Below are positions 34,201 through 45,171 of a stretch of DNA of 64,000 bases, in pieces. The notes below the pieces were generated by a model. It did no database searches and was not told the DNA's origin. It saw only the letters and a list, made by a program, of their open reading frames with translations. Source of the DNA: Edaphochlamys debaryana (taxonomy: Eukaryota; Chlorophyta; Chlorophyceae; Chlamydomonadales); assembly GCA_016858145.1 (NCBI GenBank), contig JAEHOE010000011.1, positions 1,426,001 to 1,490,000 on the forward strand, read 5' to 3'. Position 1 is the stretch's first letter. Each line of letters starts with the position of its first letter. The position numbers were made by a program, and so were the translations under genes.

Positions 34201-37200
34201 CTGCCTCTGCCCAAGCCACCGCCGCTGCTGCGGCGACCGCCGGCAGCACCACCCCTGCCACCGTCACCCCCACACCGTCGACCCCCGCTTCCACCTCCAG
34301 CATCCCCACGCCATCGCCCGCCGCCACCCCCGCCGCCGGCGGTACCGGCGGTAGCTCGGCCTCCGCCGTCGCTGCCGCCACTGCCAGTGCCCAGGCCAGC
34401 GGAGGCAACGCCCAGGCCGCCGCCACCGCCGCCGCTGAGGCCTTCGCCGCCACCCCTGCTGGCGGCAACGCAACTGCCGCCGCCATCGCCGCCGGCCAAG
34501 CAGCTGCCACCGCTCCGACCGGTACCAACGTAAACGCCATTGCCACCGCCGCCGCCAGCGCTGCCGCTTCCGCCGGCTCGGGCTCCTTTGCCTTCGCCGT
34601 CGCCTTCGCCGCTGCCTCCGCCACGGCTACCGGTGGCAACGCCCAGGCCGCCGCCACCGCCGCTGCCCAGGCTGCTGCCGCCACCCCTGCTGGCGCCAAC
34701 GCCAACGCTGCCGCCATCGCTGCCGGCCAGGCCGCCGCCTCAGCCTCGGCGGGTGCTGACGTCAGCGCAATCGCCACTGCCGCTGCAGAGGCCTCTGCGG
34801 CGGCCAGCTCTACCGGCAACGCCGCCGCCGCCGCCACGGCTGCCGCTCAAGCCGTCGCTAGGGCCCCCGCCGGCGCTGACGTCAGCGCCATTGCCTCTGC
34901 CGCTGCCACCGCCACCGCTTCGGCTACTGCTAGCGGCGGCAATGCCCAGGCCGCCGCGACAGCCGCCGCCGAGGCTGCTGCCGGCATCAGCGGGACCTCT
35001 GCCTCGCCTTCGCCGTCTCCCGCCGCAACTGCCTCGCCCTCGCCCAGCCCCGCGTCAACGACCTCCCTGTCGCCCGGCCCTTCGCCCACGCCCTCTCCCA
35101 CTGAGGGCACAACAGGCGGGATTGCCAGCGAGTCTCCCGCCCCTGCCAGCGAGTCTCTCGCCCCTGCCGGCGAGTCTCCCGCTCCTGCCGGCGAGTCGCC
35201 TGCTCCTGCCGGCGAGTCTCCCGCTCCTGCCGGCGACAGCCCTGCCCCTGCCGGCGAGTCGCCTGCTCCTGCCGGCAAGAGCGCTGCTCCTGCCGGCGAG
35301 AGCCCTGCCCCTGCCGGCGAGTCTCCCGCCCCTGCCAGCGAGTCTCCCGCCCCTGCCGGCGAGTCTCCCGCTCCTGCCGGCGAATCGCCTGCTCCTACAG
35401 GCGAGAGCCCTGCCCCTGCCGGCGAGTCGCCTGCTCCTGCCGGCGAGTCTCCCGCCCCTGCCGCCGAGAGCCCTGCCCCTGCCGGCGAGTCGCCTGCTCC
35501 TGCCGGCGAGTCTCCCGCCCCTGCCGGCGAGAGCCCTGCCCCTGCCGGCGAGAGCGGCACCCCTGCCGGCGGCGCGCCTGGCGGCGAGGCCGGCGCCCCG
35601 AGCGGCACCCCTGCCGGCGGCGCGCCTGGCGGCGAGGCCGGCGCCCCGAGCGGCACCCCTGCCGGCGGCGCGCCTGGCGGCGAGGCCGGCGCCCCGAGCG
35701 GCACCCCTGCCGGCGGCGCGCCTGGCGGCGAGGCCGGCGCCCCGAGCGGCACCCCTGCCGGCGGCGCGCCTGGCGGCGAGGCCGGCGCCCCGAGCGGCAC
35801 CCCTGCCGGCGGCGCGCCTGGCGGCGAGGCCGGCGCCCCGAGCGGCACCCCTGCCGGCGGCGCGCCTGGCGGCGAGGCCGGCGCCCCGAGCGGCACCCCT
35901 GCCGGCGGCGCGCCTGGCGGCGAGGCCGGCGCCCCGAGCGGCACCCCTGCCGGCGGCGCGCCTGGCGGCGAGGCCGGCCGCCCCCGAGCGGCACCCCTGC
36001 CGGCGGCGCGCCTGGCGGCGAGGCCGGCGCCCCGAGCGGCACCCCTGCCGGCGGCGCGCCTGGCGGCGAGGCCGGCGCCCCGAGCGGCACCCCTGCCGGC
36101 GGCGCGCCTGGCCGCGAGGCCGGCGCCCCGAGCGGCACCCCTGCCGGCGGCGCGCCTGGCCGCGAGGGCCGGCGCCCCGAGCGGCACCCCTGCCGGCGGC
36201 GCGCCTGGCCGCGAGGCCGGCGCCCCGAGCGGCACCCCTGCCGGCGGCGCGCCTGGCGGCGAGGCCGGCGCCCCGAGCGGCACCCCTGCCGGCGGCGCGC
36301 CTGGCGGCGAGGCCGGCGCCCCGAGCGGCACCCCTGCCGGCGGCGCGCCTGGCGGCGAGGCCGGCGCCCCGAGCGGCACCCCTGCCGGCGGCGCGCCTGG
36401 CGGCGAGGCCGGCGCCCCGAGCGGCACCCCTGCCGGCGGCGCGCCTGGCGGCGAGGCCGGCGCCCCGAGCGGCACCCCTGCCGGCGGCGCGCCTGGCGGC
36501 GAGGCCGGCGCCCCCAGCGGCACCCCTGCCGGCGGCGCGCCTGGCGGCGAGGCCGGCGCCCCGAGCGGCACCCCTGCCGGCGGCGCGCCTGGCCGCGAGG
36601 CCGGCGCCCCGAGCGGCACCCCTGCCGGCGGCGCGCCTGGCGGCGAGGCCGGCGCCCCGAGCGGCACCCCTGCCGGCGGCGCGCCTGGCGGCGAGGCCGG
36701 CGCCCCGAGCGGCACCCCTGCCGGCGGCGCGCCTGGCGGCGAGGCCGGCGCCCCGAGCGGCACCCCTGCCGGCGGCGCGCCTGGCGGCGAGGCCGGCGCC
36801 CCGAGCGGCACCCCTGCCGGCGGCGCGCCTGGCGGCGAGGCCGGCGCCCCGAGCGGCACCCCTGCCGGCGGCGCGCCTGGCGGCGAGGCCGGCGCCCCGA
36901 GCGGCACCCCTGCCGGCGGCGCGCCTGGCGGCGAGGCCGGCGCCCCGAGCGGCACCCCTGCCGGCGGCGCGCCTGGCCGCGAGGCCGGCGCCCCGAGCGG
37001 CACCCCTGCCGGCGGCGCGCCTGGCGGCGAGGCCGGCGCCCCGAGCGGCACCCCTGCCGGCGGCGCGCCTGGCCGCGAGGCCGGCGCCCCGAGCGGCACC
37101 CCTGCCGGCGGCGCGCCTGGCCGCGAGGCCGGCGCCCCGAGCGGCACCCCTGCCGGCGGCGCGCCTGGCGGCGAGGCCGGCGCCCCGAGCGGCACCCCTG

Positions 37201-38129
37201 CCGGCGGCGCGCCTGGCGGCGAGGCCGGCGCCCCGAGCGGCACCCCTGCCGGCGGCGCGCCTGGCCGCGAGGCCGGCGCCCCGAGCGGCACCCCTGCCGG
37301 CGGCGCGCCTGGCCGCGAGGCCGGCGCCCCGAGCGGCACCCCTGCCGGCGGCGCGCCTGGCGGCGAGGCCGGCGCCCCGAGCGGCACCCCTGCCGGCGGC
37401 GCGCCTGGCCGCGAGGCCGGCGCCCCGAGCGGCACCCCTGCCGGCGGCGCGCCTGGCGGCGAGGCCGGCGCCCCGAGCGGCACCCCTGCCGGCGGCGCGC
37501 CTGGCGGCGAGGCCGGCGCCCCGAGCGGCACCCCTGCCGGCGGCGCGCCTGGCGGCGAGGCCGGCGCCCCGAGCGGCACCCCTGCCGGCGGCGCACCTGG
37601 CGGCGAGGCCGGCGCCCCGAGCGGCACCCCTGCCGGCGGCGCGCCTGGCCGCGAGGCCGGCGCCCCGAGCGGCACCCCTGCCGGCGGCGCGCCTGGCGGC
37701 GAGGCCGGCGCCCCGAGCGGCACCCCTGCCGGCGGCGCGCCTGGCGGCGAGGCCGGCGCCCCGAGCGGCACCCCTGCCGGCGGCGCGCCTGGCGGCGAGG
37801 CCGGCGCCCCCAGCGGCACCCCTGCCGGCGGCGCGCCTGGCGGCGAGGCCGGCGCCCCGAGCGGCACCCCTGCCGGCGGCGCGCCTGGCGGCGAGGCCGG
37901 CGCCCCGAGCGGCACAGGACCTTCGCGCTCTGGTTCCTCCTCAGGGCCGGCCGCGGGCACCGGAGGCCCCACCTCCCCATCCACTCCTACCGTGGGCCCA
38001 GCTCCGGGTGCCGGGTCCTCCACTTCCTCGCCTGGGGGTGGACCTGCAGCCCCTGGCGGATCTTCTAATGGCCGCGGGGGCGGATCAACTGGTACCCCCG
38101 CGTCAGGTGGCAAGGGCGGTCGGAGGTAG
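31223..38129 (+). CDS. Gene D: giant secreted silk-like protein with 16-residue array
   Basis: Thirteen exons: 31223-31307, 31440-31495, 31596-31631, 31780-31848, 31981-32035, 32216-32364, 32550-32667, 32778-32932, 33103-33192, 33307-33384, 33551-33694, 33840-33897 and 34033-38129. Total 1729 aa, with phase kept throughout. A signal peptide ([20 protein letters not shown]) is followed by exon-coded Ala-rich modules up to residue 364. The two-cysteine junction (SGCNS, ASCLG) comes next. Residues about 468-690 are Ala-rich 20-mers, about 728-872 are SPAPAGE heptads and about 875-1657 are the 16-residue unit GGAPGGEAGAPSGTPA. A Ser/Gly/Pro tail ends in the basic GGKGGRR. A stretch of about 190 bases in the array is read in a shifted frame and then restored. 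Gly is frequent, but the period is not three, so this is not collagen. A matrix role is inferred. Confidence 0.82.
31440..35125. repeat. Right arm of the C/D inverted duplication
   Basis: Partner of the arm at 26720-30445. Coding exons, introns and the start of the long exon are nearly the same in both arms, up to about the SPAPAGE region. Beyond it the two genes have different arrays. Confidence 0.85.
35128..35555 (+). repeat. SPAPAGE heptad array in gene D (21-bp unit)
   Basis: About 20 copies of a 21-bp unit coding GESPAPA, with variants such as SESPAPA, GKSAAPA and GESPAPT. The variants are scattered, so the array is not freshly homogenised. Confidence 0.88.
35556..37912 (+). repeat. 48-bp minisatellite coding GGAPGGEAGAPSGTPA
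   Basis: About 49 near-identical 48-bp units. The main variants swap GGC for CGC (Gly to Arg in APGREAG) or carry silent changes. The Arg variants are spread through the array, which suggests block duplication. Near-perfect repetition over 2.3 kb also makes the true copy number hard to know from short reads. Confidence 0.92.
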
Positions 38130-38510
38130 TGCTGTTAGTTGGGCATGATTTCTTCTGTTACAGCTGCAGTGAAGGGAGATCCGGGGGGTGGCATTGGAGG
38201 GGACTAGACCGGTTGCGGCCGTACCTGTGGTGGTATTTCACGCTCTGGACATCGAAGGGCCGCAAGCATGTGTCGCCACCTTTGTACAACCCGCCACTAT
38301 CAACAGAGCTGCTTGTGCACGGCATCGTGCTCAGTGCGGGCAAGCCAGACGGTACCGGCGCTTGAGCTGTGGTTGCGATGCGGTGGACTGAAGGCCGGAG
38401 GCCTGGGTACCGTAGTCAAGGGCACGTTGACTGTTGCGCTTCTGGGATCTGGCCGAGTTCCATGACAAATGATGGCGGGTGTATGGCGCAGGGGTAAGCA
38501 TCATACATTC

Positions 38511-38515
38511 TTACA
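38511..38515 (-). terminator. TGTAA poly(A) signal of gene F
   Basis: TTACA on the plus strand, about 310 bases after the gene F stop at 38825 in the direction of transcription. Confidence 0.5.
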
Positions 38516-38592
38516 AGCCTGCTGATCATTCCATGAAGGGTTCGGGCGGCTATTCGGCCATCTATGCCTTCACGTGTGCTCCATGACACAAT

Positions 38593-38597
38593 TGTAA
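38593..38597 (+). terminator. TGTAA poly(A) signal of gene D
   Basis: About 465 bases after the gene D stop codon. It is the first plus-strand TGTAA seen after the stop. Confidence 0.5.
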
Positions 38598-38824
38598 CAT
38601 GTGCGTGCATGCCACCTGCCGCTAGCTAGCCGGCGGTGATGCGTCCCGCCTTGCCGCTCTGCGAAGATACTGATATATGTATGTGTGGCCTCGCATGGCC
38701 TCTCACCAGGCCCATCCTAAGCACGATTACGTACAAATGCATGGCTGCAAGCAACTTCATTCATCAGGTCTTCAGCCTCGGCGCGCAGCGCGCGCCTATT
38801 GCCCTGGCCTGCGAGCACTTCTTA

Positions 38825-41800
38825 TTAGCTGGTGAAGCACTGCCAGCTCTCGGTAGCGCCTGTAATGGCGGTGCGCGGGGCCGAGCGGCACACCGATGCG
38901 GCGGGGTCCGAGCAGCTCATGAGGGGGACCGAGTCCTTCTTGGGGTTGGGCGTGAAACCAGGGCGCGAGCCCTCTGGTATCGTCAGGAGCCTGCGAAGGA
39001 AACCGGCAAGGGGGGACGCTTGACGGACCAAATCAAACAAAGCGGCTGCGTCCGTACGGGTTGTACGGCAGCACTAGCAGCACACAGCACGCAGCACACA
39101 GCGTGGTGGGCAAGCACTTACTTGCGCAGGTAGTTGGCCTCGCGCTGGATGAGTGCGCCCTGGTCGCGCACGGTGCACAGCTCGGCGTCCACGAAGTCGA
39201 ATCGGCGCTTGAGCTCGGCGTTCTGGTCCCTGAACTGCTGGTTGATGAGGTTGGTCAGCGCTGCGGGGGGTGTGCGGGGTGTGGGCGTGGCGGCAGAGCG
39301 GGGCGGGGTTGGGGTCGTGGAAGGAGGGGATGGACTCGAGGTGGGTGCGCGGGGCACGGCGGGGCGGGGTTGGGCCCGTCGCCCGTGGGACCGACGTGCG
39401 AAGTTCAGCAAGGTGGAATCTTCTATTGGCACGGCTTACCGGTGAAGGAATTGGCAACCTGATCGATGAAGTTGCCGAGCTTGGTGTCCAAAGCGTTGAG
39501 CTACGGACAAGGAGCGCGCGGGGCGGGGGAAGGGGTCATAATGCATGCATGGAACCGCCCAACCCATGCGACAAGAGGTCATGCCATCCAACCAGGGCCC
39601 GCCAGCAACACACAAGCACCCTCGCGCGCGCGGTCCGTGGATAGTTCATTCCTGAATCTGGCTTCCTGGCCTGGCCGCCCCGCCCACCTTGGCGTTCATC
39701 TCCGCCCGGAACGCCGTGATGTCAGCGCGCGTGAGGCTGTGCTCGCCGGTGACGTTGTTTCGCACCGCGTCTCGGGCCCCCGTGACGGTGTCGAGCGTTG
39801 CTTGCAGGTTGGCGTCCTGTGTGGAGCCAGGAGGGTCGAAAGCGGGGGGGTGAGGGCTGAGGGGTGGGGTTTGACTGGGGGGTGCGTGGCGCCGGTACAT
39901 GATGGTGTCGTACAGCAGCAGCACGCCCGGTCCATGCCCTCACGGCTGTTCCCTCAGTTGACATTGTACGCCTGGCGGATGATGCTGCATGCAAATAACG
40001 CATAGCACGCGCACCTGGGAGGCCTGCAGCCGGGCGGTGTTATCGTCGGCGGCCTCGATGACAGCATCCTGCGTGTGGGGGGTTGTGAAGGCTGTCAGTA
40101 GGGCTGAGAGGTGGGGCCGGGTCACGCGCGCGTCTTTGGCGGCAAGAATGCTCAAGCGAGGCAAAGGGAGGCTAGGGGACAGAGCTCGGCAGTAGATACG
40201 GCAGAAAGGCCGCAGCAGCGGATGCGATGGGTGGGTGGGTGGGTGGGTGCGTGGGTGGGTGGGTGGGTGGGTGGGTGGGTGGCATCTGGCAGGTCCATGC
40301 GGCCAGAGGTCCGTGTGTCGCTCGTCTGACCTTGGCGGAGTTGATGTTGGCCTTGGTGAGGTCGTAGGCGACGAGTTGGTTGTTCCCAATGACGATGCTG
40401 TTCTCGTAAGCGCCCAGGATCTCGTAGCCGTTGATGATGCCGTCTGCGTGCACCAGCGGAATCACAAGGTGTGCCAAGGCAGGCTCAGCAAGCGTAGTTC
40501 CTTGCTGCGGCGTTCAGGGCAGATAGGCCCAAGCAAGAGCCACCAAGCTCAGCGTCGGCCAGCCACCTTCCATCAAGGCCGGGGGCGGGGGGGGCCCGCG
40601 GGGGCCGGGGGGCCTGGATGGACATCGTCATGACATCCTCCTGCTGGCTACGGGTGGGAAGGAGCCGTACCCGTATGTACATACCGTGGAAGTTGGCATC
40701 CTCGATTGCGTACTTGCACCAGGTGTTGGCGCCGTCTGCGGCAGCCTTGATCACAGCGCACACCGGCTTGCCAACGTTGATCTCGGTACCGATCTCCACA
40801 ATCCAGCCGGCAGCTTTAGGGGAAGGTTGAACAAAGGGGAATTGAGGGTTATTTGTCACGGGTTATGGGACTGGCAAGCCCTGTATGGCGGGAGCGCGCG
40901 CCATCCCCGCGGAATGCAGGCGCCGGTTACGTAATGCTTTATTATCAGCGACAGGCACCCCACGCACTTGCCACCACGCCGACTGCCTCTCCAATGTCGC
41001 ATGCTGCGGTGAGGGCAATCTTAATGGTCTCGACTACCCTGCGTAGGGATGCGTGAGGGAGCAAGGCGTCAAGGCAAGGGAACAGTCCGTTGCTTGTACC
41101 CCATGCATACTGCAAGCTAAGCGCAGCCCCCTCGCGCGGCCAGCAGCCGTGCAGCGGTTGGGACTGGACGGGGCCTTTCGCCTAGCTAGCTAGCTATGCG
41201 CACCTGCATCCAATGATCTGGTTGTACGAACGGAAGGTGTCCGTACGGAAGTCTGAGTAGTTCTGGGGCAGGAGGGGGGGCAGGAGGGGGGCGGGCCAGC
41301 AAGAGGGGGGCAGGAGGGTCGGGCAGGGAGGAGCACATATACGGTGTGGATCCTAGCACTCCTCTGCATTGGCAGACGTTAGGCAGGGGCAGGGGCGCCA
41401 GGGGGGAAGCCGGGTGTGCTGCAGGGGTTCATGCATGCATGGCGGTTGAGACTCTCCCCATCGGGCGGCTGCGTCCGGGTGACAGAGGGTGACGCAATTT
41501 TAAAGCAGCAGGATGCGAAGGGCGGCCCGCCGTGCGACCATGTCACCCATAATTGCGCTAGGCCCCTGCAACTCACCGTCTTGGTCCGGTCCAGGTATCC
41601 CTGATCATCACCGGCACATGGGGTACATTGGGGACGGCACGATGAGTACGGCAAGGGGCAGGCTTAGTCAGCAGCATTTTTGCGCGGGCCATATATGTGG
41701 CCTTCACGCACCCAGCAGCACGCACCTGGTTGATGAGGTTGTCGTTCACCGTCTGAAAGGGTGTGCGGTGCAAGCAAAGCAAACGTTTGAGCGGAATCGG

Positions 41801-44327
41801 TTAGGAGATCCTGACCAGTTCAAAAGGCCGAACCAGCACTCGAGAGCAGATCCGGACCCCCACCTCGAGCGCATGTCCCCCAAGACCCCCGGATACTCCA
41901 AACCTCATATACCGGTACGCGTTACGCACCTTCCAGCTCAGCTTGTCGCCGTCGTAGGGCGTCTTGCCCGGGGGGCAAAGGTTGTCCCCGCGGCACGTGA
42001 TGTCGAGGTCTGTGCGCAGGAGAGAAACACGTAACCTTCATGATCGATCCCTCACTACGTGCTTGCTTTCCCCAGTCTCCCGTTCTGGCTTTACTCACTC
42101 TGCACGCCGTTTGTCGCTAGGGTTTGGGGAGTGTTGAGCTGGCGGCGGTGCTGAACGTGAAGCTCCTCGTACAGGCGGCGGCGGTCCGATCTGGTGCGAG
42201 TGGAGCGGTAGCCCTTGGCTGCGGCTTGGAAGCCGGGGTCAGCTGCGTGTGGCCGGTGGCGGCGAGCGAGGGCGGGATTGTTGTGAGGGTTTGCTTACGG
42301 TACGGCATTAGGCAGGGGAACTCAGCAATACGTCGGGGTTGACGTATGGTTGATTGGAAGGATGGCGCCGCCCCCGACGCCCCGCCCGGGCCCGCCCCGG
42401 CCCGCCCCGCCCCCTCACCCAGCAGGTTGCAGAAGTCGTCCGTCTCCTCCTGGGACACCTGGCCGGCAACCGTCGTGAGCACCTACAGCAGCGGCCGGCA
42501 CGACCGGGGGACAGAACGAGGGGCGGCGTGGAGTGGCTAGAGCGCGAGGCAGGACGCAGGAGGCAGCAGGTGGGGTAAGCAGGGTATACGGCGGGTCCGC
42601 GGACGCGACGACGCTGCGCGCGCGGCGGGTTAGGTTTGATGTGCTCGCGGGGCCGCTCTGCTGCCGGCAGCCCCACCCCGGCCCCACCCCGGCTTACGTG
42701 CCCCTGCATGCGCCTCCGCACCCACCTCGTCGGTCTCGTCCGCCTCGATGGCGTCTTCCTCCTCGTCCTCCTCGTCATCGTCCGTCTGTAGGAGCGCGCG
42801 GAGGCTGTCTGGCATGCGCAGCTGAGTCTCTGCGTCAACGGCCAGACCCATCAGGCGGCGGGCGGGGGTGGTGGCGGCCTCGGTGGTGATGCCGCCATCA
42901 AAGCACTGCGATTCAGCATGGAGGGAACGCAGAGTGTCACGAGGTGTGGCGGTGAGCAGTTGGCTTGCGCCGGCGGAGACAACAGGCGGTTTCCGCCGCC
43001 CGCCCCGAGCCCAAAGGGTTCATGTGATCATGAAACAGATGCGCCATTATCTGTCGTGCAACCGTACTGAGAGCGAGGCAGGAGGCCTCACCTGGGGGCG
43101 CTGTGGGTAGGAGGATGCGCCGCAGCCAGCAGGGCGGGGGGCGGGGCCCGGGGGGAGGGAGGGGCAGGGGAGAAGGGTGGTAAGCAGAGAGCGCACAGAT
43201 GGGTACAGCTGCTGACTATGTCTATCTGCTAGCTGCTTCCAGCTCTATCTTTCAAAAACTCACGCAATCGTTCTCCTGGCATGGGACGTCCAGGGACCAC
43301 ACGTCCTTGCTGCGATTGATTGGAGGCACAGGATGGCGCGGGGATTGATGAGCTTACACGAAGCGTGCTCAGCAGCAGGGCGGGGTGGATCAGTACACAT
43401 GCTAACGGAGACTGATGGCCGGGTGCGGGTTGTGTGGTTGGATGTACGGTGCGGAGCCGCGCTCAGCTCCCGTCCGTTCCCCACGGCGGCACGGCACCCG
43501 CTCGCCCCACCCGTGAGGGGAACTATAGCCAACCACGCACCCAAGCTTCTGCGCCGTCGGGAAGCACTCACCAAACGTCCCTATCCTTGTTCCTCTCAAG
43601 GGAGCAGTCGGTGTTGCCGTTGGCGGCCTTGCCCTTCCTGACGTTGAGGTCCTGAGGGGCGGGGGCACGGCGGTAGGTACGTACCGGTACGTAAGGCAGC
43701 CGATGGATGGCCCGGCGCGGCAGGTAGGGCAGCTAGCGCCAATGACGGCACGCACATGCGCTCCGCTGGCGCACACGAGCGAGTGGCCCGTAGCTGCCAG
43801 CGCCCTCGGCGCGCGCGCTCGTGCCCACGTCCCCGGCAGCAAAGCGAAGCCCCGGCGCCGTACGCCCGCGCACCCACCAGGGTCTTGCAGGTGTCGCTCT
43901 GCGCCCCCTTGCGCTGCACACTGCGGTCCTTGCTGACGCGCTCCTTCAGGTCCTTGAGCTTGACGGGACCCTTGTAGTTGGGAATCTTGACGCGGGAGGC
44001 CGGCACCGCGCTGCTTCCTTGGGCGCTCTTCACCAAAACGTCGCTACGCGGGGCAGGGGTGGGAAGGGGTTGGGCGCGGCGCGCTCCGGAGTCCGACCTG
44101 TCCGACCTAGCATTTGGCGGGAACGCCGCGCGACCGTGAACTCACTCTCCAAAGCTCGTAATGCAGCCCTTGATCTGTTCCTTGCGCTCCTGAAGCTTTC
44201 GCCTCTGCATCTCGCGCATCTCGCGGCGCGACCAGCCCTCGACATTGGCATCAGCGCGGACGTCGACCGATGCCGCGACGGCGCACGCGGCCACAGCAAG
44301 AAGCACGAAGCGGAGCGTTAGGGCCAT
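38825..44327 (-). CDS. Gene F: secreted coiled-coil-like protein of unknown function
   Basis: Twenty exons on the minus strand: 44327-44146, 44043-43878, 43651-43572, 43309-43264, 43100-43092, 42905-42726, 42482-42419, 42116-42099, 42009-41930, 41752-41726, 41600-41577, 41262-41204, 41038-40968, 40813-40685, 40443-40331, 40068-40015, 39816-39688, 39500-39440, 39260-39122 and 38990-38825. Total 598 aa, with phase kept. MALTLRFVLLAVAACAVAA is a signal peptide. A Lys/Glu-rich helical segment follows, then a short acidic run (DDDEEDEEED), a Cys-bearing middle region with GYEILGAYENSIVIGNN, and a heptad-like region (DANLQATLDTVTGARDAV, QNAELKRRFDFVDAEL). The tail holds four cysteines. I do not recognise the family. 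Micro-exons of 9, 18, 24 and 27 nt are needed for continuity. The 9- and 18-nt ones are the least certain, and skipping the 18-nt exon also keeps phase. An extracellular or flagellar-surface location is possible. Confidence 0.72.
40229..40281. repeat. GGGT tandem repeat in an intron of gene F
   Basis: About twelve GTGG/GGGT steps in a row on the plus strand, broken once by TGCG. The run lies in the intron between exons 15 and 16 of gene F. The plus strand could form a G-quadruplex; the transcript carries the C-rich strand. Confidence 0.85.
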
Positions 44328-45171
44328 TTTTTTGCCTGCGTGGAGGTGACGAACGCAGAACAAAAGTTACCATACATCGACGACGGCAAGCAGCCGCGGC
44401 ACCGCCTCAAAGCAGCGCAGTTTCACTCAGATAGTTCGGTCTGTCTGCTGAGTATTGTCAGGGCGTTCCCCAGTCTTGCAGGGGTGACTTGAGTGGCCAT
44501 CGGCAATGGATCGCCGTAGTGCGTGGGGAGAGTGCGCAACGCAGGCGCACCTGACAACACTGCCGCCCTCGGTTAGAATCAGTGTTTGAGATGTTGGTGT
44601 GCCGGCTGGCTTTTATGGCGTTTGCAGGGCGTGGGGGTGCCCGACAGCGCCCGACAGCGCGACATAGAAGTACAGCCCGTCTGTCCGGGGCAATCCCCGG
44701 CGGTTGGTTCGCAATGTTAGAGGTCTGTCGGCTGGCGGGTCTGACCTCACACGTAAAATTGCTTTGGTGCGGTGGCCCGAGAGGCTAAATGCACACGAGC
44801 GAGGCACGGCGAGGCACACGAGCACACCCGCGGGGGCGGGGCGGAGGGGTCGAGTGTGACGGAGTGTGACGGGTCGCGCGGCGGGACGTGGAAACGACGA
44901 AGTGCAGATGAAAGCGTGTGGGAGCACCAGTGCGTGCAAGTCCAGGGCCTGCAGGGCACAAGGGCCGCTGGACCACAGGTTCAATGTCGCACATCCTTTC
45001 ATGTGACCTGCCTCGGGCACGCAAATGGAAACGTTGCTCGCTGACATAGCTTGCCCAGCTGTCCGCGACCCGAATAAAGTCAAGTCAAGTGTTACACCCC
45101 TGACGCCCCTGGTGCAAGATTGGACGCTTCGACTTCCTCTGATACCTGAGGGCTTCCAACGCGGCCACCCC
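44328..45171. other. Upstream region of gene F
   Basis: Should hold the gene F promoter (just right of 44327). It also contains the unknown sequence that separates it from the decayed family copy at 45172. An in-frame upstream ATG at 44363 would add 12 residues, but the signal peptide begins cleanly at 44327. No other exon is supported. Confidence 0.45.

Larger units (their letters stand above)
38130..38824. other. Convergent 3' ends of genes D and F
   Basis: Gene D ends at 38129 (+) and gene F ends at 38825 (-). The TGTAA for gene D is at 38593-38597. The minus-strand TGTAA for gene F is TTACA at 38511-38515. Each signal lies beyond the other gene's signal, so the two 3' UTRs would overlap by about 100 bases. 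Confidence 0.5.

Noticed and set aside
35556..37912. Collagen-like domain in gene D
   Set aside because: Gly is frequent, but the period is 16 residues and Gly does not fall at every third position, so a triple helix is not expected.
12314..38129. True homology of the family to spider silk proteins
   Set aside because: Similarity is in composition and design. I cannot align conserved spidroin terminal domains, so only the term silk-like is used.
34540..38148. Open frames of about 860-1200 codons in other frames and on the minus strand across gene D
   Set aside because: Same repeat artefact as in gene C. Only the chosen frame connects to the upstream exons and ends with a non-repetitive tail.
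40957..40972. GC donor after GTGGTG in gene F exon 13
   Set aside because: A normal GT donor three to four bases further on (GCAA|GTGCGT) gives the right phase for the next exon, so the GC donor is not needed.
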